Source of the DNA: an uncultured Sphingomonadales bacterium
GTDB taxonomy: Bacteria; Pseudomonadota; Alphaproteobacteria; Sphingomonadales; Sphingomonadaceae
NCBI GenBank assembly: GCA_903821605.1
Contig: CAIJLZ010000006.1
Location: 124,001 to 188,000 of the forward strand
Direction: 5' to 3'
DNA length: 64,000 nucleotides
The notes below the pieces were generated by a model. It had not been told where the DNA came from. It did no database searches and saw only the letters and a program-made list of their open reading frames with translations. Every line of letters starts with the position of its first letter. The first letter of the stretch is position 1. Positions 27,985-38,956 of this stretch are shown here, piece after piece. A program made the translations under genes and the position numbers.

Positions 27985-28146
27985 GGTTAAGCCTACTCGT
28001 AAACAACACTTAACCAAAAGAGACCCGCGGCGGCATGATGTCAATATGCCGCGCCGGGTTTCTGAACAACTATGGATAAAATATGGAGGTTGAAAGCCTG
28101 TGCCCCCGACCAGCCGGTTGGCGGGTCGGGGGTGAGGCAGGGCGGC

Positions 28147-30865
<2,719 letters not shown>

Positions 30866-30885
30866 CGGTGCAATTCCTCTCGCAA

Positions 30886-31827
30886 TCATGGATGATAGTC
30901 CGGCAACTGCTTGCCATTAATGACGGCACCCGCGCCGCGTTCATCGAGCCGACCGGTGATGGAACGCAGCGAATCGGTGGTCGCTTGCAAGTCGCGGATC
31001 AGTTGGGTGACTTCGGGCAATGTTTCAGTGGTCAGGGTTCGCACCCCGGGTCGCGCTTCGCTCACCGCCTGATCAAGACTGTTCATGCTGTGCTCGGCGG
31101 CGGCGAGGGTCTTGCGCAAATCGGTCAGCATCGGTCGGCCGTCCTTGTCGAGCAGCTCATTCGCCGTGCCGGCCAGCCGACCCAGTTGTTCAGCCGCCAC
31201 GCCCGCCTGCTGGATCGTGACATGCGCATCCTTAAGTGTGGTCGCCAGTTCCGGCCCCTGATCCGCCAAGGTGCCCGTCAATCGGTCCATATTGGCGAGC
31301 GTGCCCGCGATATGCTTTTGATTTTTTTCCGACATCAGTTCGTTCAACCGCTCGGTCAGGGTCGAGATACGTTCGACCAACTGTGGGGCATTGTTGAGCA
31401 GCGCACCGAGCCCGACCTGTCGGGTCGGGATGATCGGCACGCCATAAGGCCCGATATCTGCCAAAGACGGTGCGCCCTTGACCGAGCCTTCAAGCTGGAT
31501 CTGCGACACGCCGGTAAAACCGACACTCTGGAGCGCCGCCGTCGTGCCGATAGTGATCAGCACTTCGTCATCAATCGAAATGCGGACCCGCACAAATTGC
31601 GGGCTTTCCGGCATCAGCGCGATTTTCTGCACCTGGCCGACGGGCACGCCGGAAAAGGCAACCGCCGATCCCTTGGCAAGGCCATCGACCGATTGGCTGA
31701 ACAGAATATCATATTCCTTCGACTGCCCATCGGACATGCGCGCCAGCCAGACGGCGAAGGCGATGACGGTTGCGAGCAGGGCAAGAACCACGCTGCCGAC
31801 GAGAATCTGATTCGACCGGGTTTCCAT
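30886..31827 (-). CDS. mlaD: MCE/MlaD family lipid-transport protein
   Basis: A 313-residue protein with one N-terminal transmembrane helix (about 8-29). An MCE domain follows (about 38-118) with VDGLAKGSAVAFSGVPVGQV and SIDDEVLITIGTTAALQSVGF. From 150 onward it is a long helical region with heptad-like Leu/Thr patterns, about 130 residues more than E. coli MlaD. It should form a ring in the periplasm that carries phospholipids. Its start shares one base with the mlaF stop (TGATG). Confidence 0.88.
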   Translation of the reverse strand: METRSNQILVGSVVLALLATVIAFAVWLARMSDGQSKEYDILFSQSVDGLAKGSAVAFSGVPVGQVQKIALMPESPQFVRVRISIDDEVLITIGTTAALQSVGFTGVSQIQLEGSVKGAPSLADIGPYGVPIIPTRQVGLGALLNNAPQLVERISTLTERLNELMSEKNQKHIAGTLANMDRLTGTLADQGPELATTLKDAHVTIQQAGVAAEQLGRLAGTANELLDKDGRPMLTDLRKTLAAAEHSMNSLDQAVSEARPGVRTLTTETLPEVTQLIRDLQATTDSLRSITGRLDERGAGAVINGKQLPDYHP

Positions 31828-32633
31828 CAGTCCTGATCACTCCTGACTTTCTTGTGCCGGTCGACGGCTTGGGTGGCGGCACGCCCGCGCGGGCCGTTGA
31901 AATATTCCTGTATCCAGGGATGATTGAGCGCCATCAGTTCGGCGATCGTCCCCACGGCCACCACCTTGCGGTCGGCAAGCACCGCCACCCGGTCGCAGAT
32001 GGCGTAGAGCGTATCAAGATCATGGGTGATGAGGAAGACGGTGAGGCCGAGCGTTTCCTTCAATTCCAAAATCAACGCATCAAATGCCGCCGCGCTGATC
32101 GGATCAAGCCCGGCGGTTGGTTCATCGAGGAACAGCAGTTCCGGATCAAGCGCCAGCGCGCGGGCGAGACCGGCGCGTTTGCGCATCCCACCTGAAAGTT
32201 GGGATGGATATTTCGGCCCGGCCTCGGCGGGCAGGCCGGTCATCACCACCTTATAGGCGGCGATTTCATCCAGCAGTTGCTCGCTCAGTTGCGGGTAGAA
32301 TTCGCGAATCGGCACTTCGACATTTTCGGCCACGGTGAGGGTGGAAAAGAGCGCGCCGCCCTGAAACAGCACGCCCCAACGCCTGCGCACCTGCCAGACC
32401 TCGGCATCCTCGCGCCCGAGCATCTGTTCGCCGAATACGGTAATTTCGCCGGCGACCGGCGATTGCAAGCCGATGATCGAGCGCATCAAGACCGATTTAC
32501 CGGTGCCCGATCCGCCCACCACGCCCAAAATTTCGCCGCGCCGCACATCAAGGTCGAGCGCCTCATGCACGATCTGATCATCGAACTGGTTGCGTAGCCC
32601 GCGCACCCGGATGATGGGATCTGCGCTGTCCAT
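31827..32633 (-). CDS. mlaF: Lipid-transport ABC ATPase (MlaF)
   Basis: A 268-residue ATPase. Walker A GGSGTGKS is at 40-47, the signature LSGGMRKRAGLARAL and Walker B LLFLDEPTAGLDP follow, and the H-loop is FLITHDLDTL. The start MDSADPIIRV overlaps the mlaE stop by one base (TGATG); an in-frame GTG three codons upstream is less likely. It couples ATP hydrolysis to MlaE. The C-terminal tail QAVDRHKKVRSDQD is basic. Confidence 0.92.
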   Translation of the reverse strand: MDSADPIIRVRGLRNQFDDQIVHEALDLDVRRGEILGVVGGSGTGKSVLMRSIIGLQSPVAGEITVFGEQMLGREDAEVWQVRRRWGVLFQGGALFSTLTVAENVEVPIREFYPQLSEQLLDEIAAYKVVMTGLPAEAGPKYPSQLSGGMRKRAGLARALALDPELLFLDEPTAGLDPISAAAFDALILELKETLGLTVFLITHDLDTLYAICDRVAVLADRKVVAVGTIAELMALNHPWIQEYFNGPRGRAATQAVDRHKKVRSDQD

Positions 32634-33742
32634 CAGTTCCACCCGATCGATGTGAAAAAGACCGCGAAAAAGGCATCGAGCACGATCACGAGAAAAATGG
32701 CTTGCACCACGGCGGCAGTGGTCTTGAGACCGACTTCCTCATTATTGCCCTGCACCTGCATGCCTTGAAAACAGCCTGACATAGCGATGATCCAGCCGAA
32801 CACCGGGGCTTTGATCAATCCGACCCAAAGATCGGTGATCAGCACGACCTCGCGGATGCGCTGCACAAAGGTGACGGGCGGAATTTCAAGGCTGATCCAG
32901 CAGAACAGCCCGCCCCCCAATATGGCGATAAGAGAGGCATAACAGCCCAGCAGCGGCATCAGCACCACCGTCGCAATGATTCGCGGCAGGACCAGCGCCT
33001 CCATCGGCGACACACCGATGGTCCGCATCGCATCCACTTCTTCCGCGAGCTTCATTGAACCGATCTGGGCCGCAAAGGCCGAACCGGAGCGCCCGGCGAC
33101 CATGATGGCGGTCATCAAAATGCCAAGTTCGCGGGTGGTCAGCCGCCCGATCAGGTTGATGGTAAAGACCTCAGCCCCGAATTGGCGCAGTTGCACCGCG
33201 CCTTGCTGGGCGATGACGATGCCGATGAGAAAGCTCATCAACCCGATGATCGCGAGCGCCTGCACACCGACGGTTTCGAAACGGTGGACCACCGCGTGGA
33301 AGCGGATCTTGCGCGGATGGGTGATGACATGGCCAAGGCTCATGATCACCGCCCCGAAAAAGCCGAGCAAGCCCTTGAGCGTGCGCATCGCCTGAATGCT
33401 GCCTGCGCCGATTTCGGCCATCACCCGTTGCCACGGTGGGGTGTGATCGGGATGGATCTGCACCGGTTGTTCGGCATGGGTCACTTGATTAAGCAGCCGG
33501 ATCACATCACCACTGCCGCCGCTCACGGGCACGGCGAACCGCTTTTGCGTGCGGTGGATGACCCACGCGCCGATGGTGTCGATGCGGTCGATTTCGCCGA
33601 GGTCGATGTGGTGCGGCGGGTTGGGCAGGCGTTCAAGATCATCGGCCAACGTGCCGAGGCCCGACAGCGTCATGGTACCGGATAGGACAAGCACCTGCGC
33701 GCCGTCCCGCTCCTCCATTCTGTGTGCCGCGTTACTCGTCAT
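32633..33742 (-). CDS. mlaE: MlaE permease with N-terminal STAS domain
   Basis: A 369-residue fusion. Residues about 10-100 form a STAS-like domain (VLVLSGTMTLSGLGTLADDLERL, HIDLGEIDRIDTIGAWVI), equivalent to the separate MlaB of E. coli. The rest is the MlaE permease with about five to six helices and the family core LIGRLTTRELGILMTAIMVAG and FAAQIGSMKLAEEVDA. It is the inner-membrane channel of the phospholipid transporter. First gene of a four-gene operon; 174 bp separate it from the divergent lysC. Confidence 0.9.
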   Translation of the reverse strand: MTSNAAHRMEERDGAQVLVLSGTMTLSGLGTLADDLERLPNPPHHIDLGEIDRIDTIGAWVIHRTQKRFAVPVSGGSGDVIRLLNQVTHAEQPVQIHPDHTPPWQRVMAEIGAGSIQAMRTLKGLLGFFGAVIMSLGHVITHPRKIRFHAVVHRFETVGVQALAIIGLMSFLIGIVIAQQGAVQLRQFGAEVFTINLIGRLTTRELGILMTAIMVAGRSGSAFAAQIGSMKLAEEVDAMRTIGVSPMEALVLPRIIATVVLMPLLGCYASLIAILGGGLFCWISLEIPPVTFVQRIREVVLITDLWVGLIKAPVFGWIIAMSGCFQGMQVQGNNEEVGLKTTAAVVQAIFLVIVLDAFFAVFFTSIGWN

Positions 33743-33916
33743 GACGTTTCAGTGCATGGGCGAAATTTGCGGCAGCGGCAAGGGGCAGGGCATGGCGCAG
33801 CCTGCCGTTTCTTCACCTTAACCTCTTCGCTCTCCCTTGCCATTTCAGGGCCCTTTGCCTAACAGGGCGCGATTTTCGCCCGACTTTCGGGCACGGTAAA
33901 ATGCATAGGGAGTTTC

Positions 33917-35176
33917 ATGGCCCGGATCGTGATGAAATTCGGTGGCACCTCGATGGCGGGGATTGAACGGATCCGCACCGTCGCCTCGCTGGTCAAGCGA
34001 GAGGTGGACGCCGGCAATGAAGTCGCCGTGGTCGTTTCGGCCATGTCTGGCGAAACCGATCGTCTCGTCAATTTCTGCCGCGAGGCATCGCCGCTTTATG
34101 ACCCGAAGGAATATGACGTTGTCGTGTCCTCGGGCGAACAGGTGACGTCCGGTTTGCTGGCCTTGACCTTGCAGGCGATGGATGTGCCGGCACGCAGCTG
34201 GATGGGCTGGCAGTTGCCCATCGCGACTTCGGATGCCCATGCTTCGGCACGCATTTCGACCGTCAATGCCGACAAGCTGGGGGCCGCCATGGCTTCGGGC
34301 CAAGTCGCGGTCATCCCAGGTTTTCAGGGCATGACCGAAGACGAGCGCATCACCACCCTGGGCCGGGGTGGTTCGGATACATCGGCTGTCGCGGTCGCCG
34401 CCGCGATCAAGGCGGATCGTTGCGACATCTACACCGATGTCGATGGGGTCTACACCACCGACCCGCGCATCGTGCCACGGGCGCGCAAGCTCAATTACGT
34501 CACCTATGAAGAGATGCTCGAATTGGCGAGCGTTGGGGCGAAGGTGCTCCAGACCCGTTCGGTCGGGCTGGCGATGAAGGAAAAGGTCCGCGTGCAGGTC
34601 CTGTCGTCCTTCGTGGAACCGGGCCAAGCGCCCACCCCCGGCACGCTGATCGTGAGCGAAGATGAAATCGAGGACAAGGAAATGGAACGGCAACTGATCA
34701 CTGGTATCGCCTATGACAAGAACGAGGCGAAGATCACGCTTATCAACGTGCCGGATCGTCCCGGCGCGGTGGCGACCATCTTCGGCCCGCTGGCCGATGC
34801 GAACATCAACGTCGACATGATCATCCAGAATATCGCCCATAATCAAGGGTCGACGGATGTGACGTTCACCGTGCCGGGTGCGGAACTTACCCGCGCGCTC
34901 GACGTGCTCGACAAGGCCAAGGCCGTGATCGGCTATGAGCAGATCCTGCATGACACCAAGGTCTGCAAGGTCTCGGTCGTTGGCGTCGGGATGCGCAGCC
35001 ACGCCGGCGTGGCCAGCGACATGTTCAAGGCGCTCGCCGAACGTGGCATCAATATTCAGGCGATCTCGACCTCCGAAATCAAGGTTTCGGTCCTGATTGA
35101 TGCGGATTTCACCGAACTGGCCGTGCGGGTGCTTCATACCGCTTATGGCCTTGATGCTGAGGATAAAACCGCTTGA
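33917..35176 (+). CDS. lysC: Aspartate kinase
   Basis: A 419-residue enzyme that phosphorylates aspartate at the start of lysine, threonine and methionine synthesis. KFGGTS at 7-12 and TLGRGGSDTSAVAVAAAI near 150 are the kinase motifs, and VDGVYTTDPRIVP is the nucleotide loop. Two C-terminal ACT domains (from about 265, ITLINVPDRPGAVATIF, and about 345, VSVVGVGMRSHAGVA) point to feedback inhibition by lysine or threonine. A small hairpin GCCCGA/TCGGGC lies 25-40 bp upstream. The stop overlaps the start of the next gene. Confidence 0.96.
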   Translation: MARIVMKFGGTSMAGIERIRTVASLVKREVDAGNEVAVVVSAMSGETDRLVNFCREASPLYDPKEYDVVVSSGEQVTSGLLALTLQAMDVPARSWMGWQLPIATSDAHASARISTVNADKLGAAMASGQVAVIPGFQGMTEDERITTLGRGGSDTSAVAVAAAIKADRCDIYTDVDGVYTTDPRIVPRARKLNYVTYEEMLELASVGAKVLQTRSVGLAMKEKVRVQVLSSFVEPGQAPTPGTLIVSEDEIEDKEMERQLITGIAYDKNEAKITLINVPDRPGAVATIFGPLADANINVDMIIQNIAHNQGSTDVTFTVPGAELTRALDVLDKAKAVIGYEQILHDTKVCKVSVVGVGMRSHAGVASDMFKALAERGINIQAISTSEIKVSVLIDADFTELAVRVLHTAYGLDAEDKTA

Positions 35177-36171
35177 GCAAGCTGCAGGAACTGATGCGCC
35201 GGGGCACTGATCTGCTCGGCTGCGATGTCGCCATCATGGGCGGCGCGATGAGCTGGATTTCGGAACGGCACCTGGTGTCCGCCCTGTCCAATGCCGGTGC
35301 GTTCGGCGTGATCGCCTGCGGGGCCATGCCGCCCGAACTGCTCGACAAGGAAATTGCGGCAACCAAGGCGCTGACGTCCAAGCCGTTCGGCGTCAACCTG
35401 ATCACCATGCACCCGCAGTTGAACGAATTGATCGATGTCTGCGGCAAGCATCAGGTGACGCATGTCGTGCTCGCCGGTGGCCTGCCACCGGGGGGATCGA
35501 TTGATCGCATCAAGGGCCATGGCGCCAAGGTGATCTGCTTTGCCCCGGCGCTGGCGCTGGCGAAAAAGCTGATCCGCTCTGGCGTGGATGCCCTGATTAT
35601 CGAAGGCAGCGAAGCCGGTGGCCATATTGGTCCGGTTTCGACCTCGGTGTTGGCGCAAGAAATCCTGCCGCATGTGGCGCAAGACGTGCCGGTGTTCGTC
35701 GCTGGCGGCATTGCGACCGGCGACATGATCGCCGCCTATCTCGAAATGGGTGCGGCGGGCGTGCAATTGGGCACGGCCTTTGTCTGTTCAACCGAGTGCA
35801 TCGCGCATCCGAACTTCAAGAAGATGTTCCTGCGCGGCAGTGCTCGCGATGCGATTGCCAGCGTGCAGATCGATCCGCGCCTGCCGGTCATCCCGGTGCG
35901 CGCTTTGAAAAATGCCGGGACCGAGGCCTTCAATACCAAGCAGCGCGAAGTCGCGCAGCGGCTGGATGAAGGCAAGGTCGACATGGCCGCCGCCCAATTG
36001 GAGATCGAGCATTTCTGGGCTGGTGCGCTGCGTCGGGCCGTGATCGACGGCGATGTCGAAAATGGTTCGGTCATGGCGGGCCAGTCGGTCGGCATGGTCA
36101 AGGCGGAAGAACCCGTCGCCGATATCATCACCCGCTTGGTTCGCGAAGCTGAGGTAGCGCTGGCGCGCTGA
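35173..36171 (+). CDS. NAD(P)H-dependent flavin oxidoreductase (nitronate monooxygenase-like)
   Basis: A 332-residue FMN TIM-barrel protein. I start it at TTG (TTGAGCAAGCTG), which overlaps the lysC stop as TTGA and has GAGGA upstream; an ATG seven codons later is the alternative. Family marks are VAIMGGAMSWIS at the N-terminus, DALIIEGSEAGGHIG with the phosphate-binding loop, and FVAGGIATGDMIAAYLEMGAAGVQLGT. The group includes nitronate monooxygenases and FabK enoyl reductases; the exact reaction cannot be chosen from sequence. Coupling with lysC has no obvious metabolic reason. Confidence 0.8.
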   Translation: MSKLQELMRRGTDLLGCDVAIMGGAMSWISERHLVSALSNAGAFGVIACGAMPPELLDKEIAATKALTSKPFGVNLITMHPQLNELIDVCGKHQVTHVVLAGGLPPGGSIDRIKGHGAKVICFAPALALAKKLIRSGVDALIIEGSEAGGHIGPVSTSVLAQEILPHVAQDVPVFVAGGIATGDMIAAYLEMGAAGVQLGTAFVCSTECIAHPNFKKMFLRGSARDAIASVQIDPRLPVIPVRALKNAGTEAFNTKQREVAQRLDEGKVDMAAAQLEIEHFWAGALRRAVIDGDVENGSVMAGQSVGMVKAEEPVADIITRLVREAEVALAR

Positions 36172-36200
36172 CCTCGACGCGGGACCGATCCCATATGATG

Positions 36201-36232
36201 ACGGCGGCCCCAAGGGGCCGCCGTTGTTGTTT
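36201..36232 (+). terminator. Rho-independent terminator after the lysC operon
   Basis: Stem ACGGCGGCCCC / GGGGCCGCCGT with a very tight loop, followed by TGTTGTTT. It lies 30 bp after the oxidoreductase stop. Confidence 0.85.
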
Positions 36233-36298
36233 GGGGGCTATCATGGCTGCGTAAGGCGGGCATGATGCCAGAGAGCGGGCCGCAGGCCTTCCCTCCCT

Positions 36299-37051
36299 CT
36301 ATGCCTCGCGCTTCACCTGTGCCGCATAGAGCGCGATGGCAGCGGCATTGGATACGTTCAGGCTTTCGACCTGATCGCTGATCGGCAGGCGAGCCAGCAC
36401 GTCGCAATGTTCCTTCACATTGTGCCGCATGCCTTCGCCTTCCGCACCCAAAACCAGCGCCACCTTGCCGCCGCCTAGTGCGGAATCCAGCGTCTGATCA
36501 GTGTCGCCGGTCAGGCCGATGCGCCAATAACCCGCATCGGCGATTTCGCCGAGCGCGCGGGCGAGGTTCACCACGCGGACCCAAGGCACCACTTCCAGCG
36601 TGCCCGATGCGGATTTGGCCAATGCCCCTGATTCGGGTGGGGCATGGCGATCTTGGGTGATGATGCCGAGCGCATTGAACGCCGCGGCCGAGCGCATGAT
36701 CGCGCCGACATTATGCGGGTCGGTGACCTGATCGAGAATCACCAGCGGCCGATTACTGTCCTTGCCCCGCGCCAGCAGGTCGCCAAGCCAGATATCATCC
36801 AGTGGATCGACCTCGATCACGAGGCCCTGATGCGGGGCATCCGACGGCACCAGCCGGGCGAGATCGGCTGGCTGCATGAACTCGACCGGCAAGGATGATG
36901 GCGGCGCTAGCGGCTGGATCGCCTCACGCGTGCCCCATAATTTGCGGACCACGCGATCGGGGTTGGAAAGTGCCGCGGTAACGGCATGACGCCCCCAGAA
37001 CCGCGGACGGCCTTGGGGGGATTGCGACGGGCGATGACCTTTTCTGCTCAT
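36299..37051 (-). CDS. rlmB: 23S rRNA guanosine-2'-O-methyltransferase
   Basis: A 250-residue SPOUT methyltransferase, started at MSRKGHRPSQSPQG with AAGG upstream. The N-terminal substrate-binding domain begins FWGRHAVTAALSNPDR. The knot motifs are DPHNVGAIMRSAAAFNALGI, VLGAEGEGM and LPISDQVESLNVSNAAAI. RlmB methylates the P-loop guanosine G2251 (E. coli numbering) in 23S rRNA. Another TrmH-type enzyme is possible, but the N-terminal domain favours RlmB. It diverges from tRNA-Tyr. Confidence 0.88.
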   Translation of the reverse strand: MSRKGHRPSQSPQGRPRFWGRHAVTAALSNPDRVVRKLWGTREAIQPLAPPSSLPVEFMQPADLARLVPSDAPHQGLVIEVDPLDDIWLGDLLARGKDSNRPLVILDQVTDPHNVGAIMRSAAAFNALGIITQDRHAPPESGALAKSASGTLEVVPWVRVVNLARALGEIADAGYWRIGLTGDTDQTLDSALGGGKVALVLGAEGEGMRHNVKEHCDVLARLPISDQVESLNVSNAAAIALYAAQVKREA

Positions 37052-37143
37052 GACGCGCCTTTTCCACGGGATGGCATTGACAGGCAAGCGCTCATTCGCC
37101 ATTGAGCCGCCACCACCGCTGCTGAATCAAGCAGCGCACCGAT

Positions 37144-37229
37144 GGACAGGTGGCCGAGTGGTTAATGGCAGCAGACTGTAAATCTGCCCGCGAGAGCGTA
37201 CGCTGGTTCGAATCCAGCCCTGTCCACCA
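37144..37229 (+). tRNA. tRNA-Tyr (GTA)
   Basis: 86 nt with acceptor stem GGACAGG/CCTGTCC, anticodon arm GCAGA-CTGTAAA-TCTGC (anticodon GTA), a long variable arm as in class II tRNAs, T-loop TTCGAATC, and encoded CCA. Confidence 0.97.
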
Positions 37230-37339
37230 CCTCCTTCGAAATCGACGCGCAGATACCCCGTTGGGCGGGTTGTGTTTTGCGCTGTCTCGTCGATGCGCTA
37301 TGGGGGCGGCGATAGAATTAAATGGGTGGAGGTGATGCC

Positions 37340-37786
37340 GTGTTGAATTGGTCCGATATTCTGGCGCTGGCCGCCAATGGAAATCCGCCTGCCGATCAGC
37401 GTCACGAACGCACGGATGAAGAATGGCGCGCCGTGCTCGACCATGAGCGCTTTCATGTGCTGCGCCAGTCGGGGACCGAGCGGCCGTTCAGTTCCGAGAT
37501 GTGTTCCAAGTTTGAGGAAGGGCGCTATGCCTGCGGGGCGTGCGGCACCTTGTTGTTCGATGCGCAAGAAAAGTTCGAATCGGGCACTGGCTGGCCGAGC
37601 TTTACCCAGCCGGTCGCCGATAATGTCATCGCCTATCATAGCGACACGGGTTACGGCCGGGTCCGGATCGAGGCGATTTGCAATAGCTGCGACTCGCATT
37701 TGGGCCATGTGTTTCCGGATGGTCCGGCGCCGTCGGGCTTGCGCTACTGCATGAACGCGCTGGCGCTGGAGAAGATGGCGGGTTAA
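37340..37786 (+). CDS. msrB: Peptide-methionine (R)-S-oxide reductase
   Basis: A 148-residue enzyme. I choose the GTG start because GGAGGTG sits six bases upstream; an ATG six codons earlier overlaps that ribosome site. Zinc is held by Cys65/Cys68 (CGAC) and Cys114/Cys117 (CNSC). GTGWPSF at 82-88 and SHLGHVFPDGP are family signatures, and the catalytic nucleophile is Cys137 in RYCMN. It repairs methionine-R-sulfoxide. No signal peptide, so it is cytoplasmic. Confidence 0.95.
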   Translation: MLNWSDILALAANGNPPADQRHERTDEEWRAVLDHERFHVLRQSGTERPFSSEMCSKFEEGRYACGACGTLLFDAQEKFESGTGWPSFTQPVADNVIAYHSDTGYGRVRIEAICNSCDSHLGHVFPDGPAPSGLRYCMNALALEKMAG

Positions 37787-37840
37787 TAGCCCGCGCCTCG
37801 GCTTCCCGCCCTATAGACCGGGCCAGCGCACAGGAATTTC

Positions 37841-38956
37841 ATGCATCCCGGGCTTTCGCTTTATCTCGATCTGGTCCGGTTGCTGGCAGCGTTTGAGGTG
37901 TTCGTCTTTCATATGGGCACTTTTCCGCTGCTCGCGGTCGGGCGGCAGGTGTGGAATGCCTATGGCCATGAGGCGGTCACGATTTTCTTCGTGCTGTCCG
38001 GCTTCGTCATCCGTCATGCGGTCAACAAGCCGGGCGTGACGCTGGAGGATTTCACCGTCAATCGGATCAGCCGGGTCTATTCGGTGGCGATTCCCTGTCT
38101 GTTGCTTACCCTTTTGTTTGACTGGCTGGGGCGGCCCGCCCTGCCGGAACTTTATAAGGGGCTGATCCCGAGCGGGCCGCCATGGCAATTGGCGGCGCTG
38201 GGGGCGGCGATGTTGAACGAGAATTGGGGCTCGACCCTGATGATCTCGAACATCCCCTATTGGTCGATCTCCTATGAATTCTGGTATTATTGGATCTTCG
38301 CGGCGTTGTTTTTTGCAACCGGCGGTGCGCGCTGGCTGTTTGCCGCCTTGTTCATGCTGATCGCGGGGCCGAATATTCTGCTGATGGCCCCGATCTGGGC
38401 CATGGGGTGGTGGGCCTATCGCTGGCGTCCTGATTTGCCGCTGCGGTCATGGCTGGCGTGGCTGCTGTTCCTGCAACCCTTGGCCGTGTTTGGCGCTTAT
38501 GCATATTTTGACTGGATCATGTGGACCCGTCAGTTGATGGTGCCGCTGATCGGGTTCCGCGAATGGCATGTCGGGCTGGGCTTTTCGCGTTTCTTTATCA
38601 GCGACATGTTGCTGGGCCTGAGCGTCACCGGGCATTTGCTGGGGGCGCGCACGCTCGCGCCGTTGTTGCTGGTACTGCTGCGCCGGATCGGTCCCGTGGT
38701 CCGGGTGCTCGCCGGCTATAGTTTCACGCTGTATTTGCTGCACCAACCGGCGATGCTCGTCATCGGTGCATTCATCGTGCCCGATGTTGCGCCTGCCGCG
38801 CGCGGCTGGGTGGTGGGGGCGGGGACGCTATTGATTGTTTGGGGCGTGTCTTTTGTCACCGAAACGCAGCGCGACCGGCTGAAATCACCGGTGCGTGCGG
38901 TTTTTCGGGCGGTTGAGCGCCTGCTGCGCCGCTGGCCGGGGCTGCGTCAGACCTGA
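37841..38956 (+). CDS. Acyltransferase 3 family membrane protein
   Basis: A 371-residue protein with about ten transmembrane helices. The N-terminal [20 protein letters not shown] carries the conserved histidine, [14 protein letters not shown] the second signature helix, and [13 protein letters not shown] the R-x-x-R-x-x-P-type motif. The family (OafA/YrhL type) adds acetyl or other acyl groups to surface sugars. No polysaccharide genes are near. Its last ten bases overlap the 3' end of uvrA on the other strand. Confidence 0.85.
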   Translation: MHPGLSLYLDLVRLLAAFEVFVFHMGTFPLLAVGRQVWNAYGHEAVTIFFVLSGFVIRHAVNKPGVTLEDFTVNRISRVYSVAIPCLLLTLLFDWLGRPALPELYKGLIPSGPPWQLAALGAAMLNENWGSTLMISNIPYWSISYEFWYYWIFAALFFATGGARWLFAALFMLIAGPNILLMAPIWAMGWWAYRWRPDLPLRSWLAWLLFLQPLAVFGAYAYFDWIMWTRQLMVPLIGFREWHVGLGFSRFFISDMLLGLSVTGHLLGARTLAPLLLVLLRRIGPVVRVLAGYSFTLYLLHQPAMLVIGAFIVPDVAPAARGWVVGAGTLLIVWGVSFVTETQRDRLKSPVRAVFRAVERLLRRWPGLRQT

